DNA of 64,000 nucleotides, taken from positions 620,001-684,000 of the forward strand of contig QXJR01000026.1 of the NCBI GenBank assembly GCA_020975725.1, read 5' to 3'. This document shows positions 62,541 through 64,000 of this stretch, piece by piece (position 1 is the stretch's first letter; every line of letters starts with the position of its first letter). The position numbers and the translations under genes are program-made. The notes under the pieces were generated by a model. It made no database searches. It was not told the origin of the DNA and was given only the letters and a program-made list of their open reading frames with translations. Origin of the DNA: Picocystis sp. L7 (Eukaryota > Chlorophyta > Picocystophyceae > Picocystales > Picocystaceae).

Positions 62541-63515
62541 ATGGGACCGACGGTGCGCCGCCTGGACGTGACCACGAAACCATGCCGAACGGTGCGAAAG
62601 ACGAGCCGGAGGGGATGCAGGAAACAAACACGCACGCGGGCCAAAAAGGAAGAAGAAGAAGAAGTGGAAGTGATCCAAGTGGAAGAAGGGGATTACGTGC
62701 CGCAAGAAGGTGACCTCGTCGAATACGTGGAAGAAACGAAACCCAACCTGTGGGAGAGAACCAGGAACGCAGTAGACACAGGGATCGACAAGCTGCCGCT
62801 TCCACCCACCAGGATCAGCCGAACCATCGCACTCGCCGCCGTCGTCGTGCTCGGATCCACACTCGCGTGGTCCGTGGTCAAAGTGGTGCGGAAAGCATTC
62901 ACCCCACGCGCGAAACGGAAGAGAAAGATCAACCGGAACCGATTCGTCGTCGAAACCATCGATGGCTTCCTGCCCGATAGAAGACAAGAGCTAGACGCCA
63001 AGGCGATCCAAGGACTCGGCAAAGCCACCGGATTCAACCACAGGGAGCTCTTCCGGAAGTACCTCAAGTACCTCCTGAACGAGAGGAAGTTCGACGCACA
63101 AGCAGTCGCCGACGTGATCCACCTCAAACAAGCGTGCGGACTGTCCGACATGGAAATCGTGGAAGCCATCAACGAAACGGGAGAGGCGGTCTTCAAACAG
63201 ACCGGAATCCTGATGCGCACCATGGACGGGATGACGATGGAAGGCCTGCAGAAGAAAGCCATGGGACGCGTCAAGTTCAGCAAGCTCCTGTACCTGGCGG
63301 AGACGGACGAGCTCGTGCATCGCGATGGAGAGGCAGCCCCGAGCATGAGGCTCTTGGACATTTTTGGCGCCACTTCGGAGGATGCCGAAGATTGCCGCAT
63401 CAAAGTCCTGGGCGACGAGCCCAGCTTGGATGCGTTGGAACGGTTGATGGGAAGCGGTTCGTACGACGTCGAGGAGAGCGGTTCTGGCTCGGAGAGCGAG
63501 GACGTAGAGCAATAA
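62541..63515 (+). CDS. Conserved-looking plastid-type membrane protein, unknown function
   Basis: I do not recognise the family with confidence. 324 residues from ATG 62541. A basic leader (VRRLDVTTKPCRTVRKTSRRGCRKQTRTRAK read in parts) resembles a transit peptide; an acidic patch (KKEEEEEVEVIQVEEGDY) follows; one membrane segment, TIALAAVVVLGSTLAWSVV, is at about residues 93-111, closed by a strongly basic PRAKRKRKINRNR. The rest is a helical soluble domain: LFRKYLKYLLNERKFDAQAV, VIHLKQACGLSDMEIVEAIN, GRVKFSKLLYLAETDELV, MRLLDIFGATSEDAE. That pattern recalls tandem helical repeats in plant plastid-envelope proteins (Tic110-like helical units among them), but this is only a resemblance. The tail is Ser/Glu-rich. 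Confidence 0.7.
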   Translation: MGPTVRRLDVTTKPCRTVRKTSRRGCRKQTRTRAKKEEEEEVEVIQVEEGDYVPQEGDLVEYVEETKPNLWERTRNAVDTGIDKLPLPPTRISRTIALAAVVVLGSTLAWSVVKVVRKAFTPRAKRKRKINRNRFVVETIDGFLPDRRQELDAKAIQGLGKATGFNHRELFRKYLKYLLNERKFDAQAVADVIHLKQACGLSDMEIVEAINETGEAVFKQTGILMRTMDGMTMEGLQKKAMGRVKFSKLLYLAETDELVHRDGEAAPSMRLLDIFGATSEDAEDCRIKVLGDEPSLDALERLMGSGSYDVEESGSGSESEDVEQ

Positions 63516-64000
63516 GGCTTGCCGTGATGGATCGCTCACGTGCATCGTTTCCAGGGGTTTCCAATGGAAGAGCAGGGATTCGTGCCGGATATCTCCACCC
63601 TTCCTTATTTTTTTCCCCCTTTGTCGTCGACCTTTGTCCTCGTACCTCGCCGCTGGGCCGGGCCTTGCGAGGGACCGATGGCCATCCACCCCGTGCGTGT
63701 GGAGGAATCGCGTCCATATCACGTGCTGGCTCGCGACCACCGCACCTCCCCGGTGCGTGGGTACAGCTTCCCTTGCCTTGGTTTCGATCGCGACCATCCA
63801 CCCTCGGTTTTCGGTGCTCCCTGGGGATGTGCGACCGATGCCTCCTGCTGGATCGATCCATCCATCGATCCTGGGTGGAGGCTGGAACCTCCACTCCCCC
63901 CATCCCCACCGACACGAACCCGACGATCCTCGCGCGAAAAAAAGCAGAAGAGAAACCAAGTCGAACAAAAGGGAAGATGACACGGTGCTTGTGTGTATGA
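63516..64000. other. Right end of the window without a recognisable gene
   Basis: 485 bp after the last stop codon. Open frames on both strands give Arg/Pro/Ser-rich peptides without domains. Short repeated ccatcg/gatcgatcc words near 63850-63880. Confidence 0.4.

Noticed and set aside
61145-62713. 522-codon plus-strand open frame
   Set aside because: Antisense to RNMT and running through the CT-rich minisatellite; no domain.

Overview
This is nuclear DNA of a photosynthetic eukaryote, most likely a unicellular alga. The evidence is a Psb27-like photosystem II factor, a CSP41b-like chloroplast RNA-binding protein, an L-aspartate oxidase with a transit-peptide-like leader, a MOC1-type plastid Holliday-junction resolvase remnant, a mitochondrial dihydrolipoamide dehydrogenase, an mRNA cap methyltransferase, spliced alpha-tubulin with GT-AG introns of 92-167 bp, and both Ty3 and Ty1/copia retroelement remains. 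Most genes are intronless. The alpha-tubulin lacks the Lys-40 loop, which would suit a lineage without flagella (red algae are one candidate), but I cannot fix the taxon from the sequence.

Layout. 0-9 kb: dense plus-strand housekeeping genes (uracil-DNA glycosylase, ACAD10/11-type kinase/acyl-CoA dehydrogenase, NDUFAF7/MidA methyltransferase, ABHD11-like hydrolase, Trp/Tyr-permease-family transporter). 9-15 kb: mostly unassigned, with a tandem-CBS protein on the minus strand and one interrupted hypothetical gene. 15-25 kb: a minus-strand Ty3-type LTR retroelement fossil, the near-identical end of a second copy beside it, and the gag of an unrelated element fused to that end. 25-30 kb: an accessory, repeat-rich stretch with a frame-disrupted MOC1-like gene, clustered hairpins, a 26-bp palindromic tandem array, a 184-bp tandem repeat, C-rich DNA, telomere-like DNA and a Ty1/copia tail.

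30-45 kb: a neighbourhood of secretory and cell-surface genes: a 25-residue-repeat (DUF285/BspA-like) secreted protein with a decayed sister copy, a Cys-rich secreted protein with an internal duplication, a class-3 lipase with a signal peptide and hydrophobic tail, a two-domain glycosyltransferase with a GT64/exostosin-like C-terminal half, and a GT34-family glycosyltransferase. 47-64 kb: plastid, mitochondrial and cytosolic genes (CSP41b, NadB, Psb27, alpha-tubulin, DLD, an EDR2-like PH-START-DUF1336 protein, RNMT, and an unknown plastid-type membrane protein), several in divergent pairs with 0.4-2 kb shared promoters.

No operon-like pathway is evident. The links are by compartment: plastid genome or photosystem upkeep (MOC1, CSP41b, Psb27, NadB), mitochondrial metabolism (DLD, NDUFAF7-like), and secretory glycosylation and surface proteins. 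Start codons were chosen as ATG with family alignment in mind; several reading frames run open far upstream of the chosen start.
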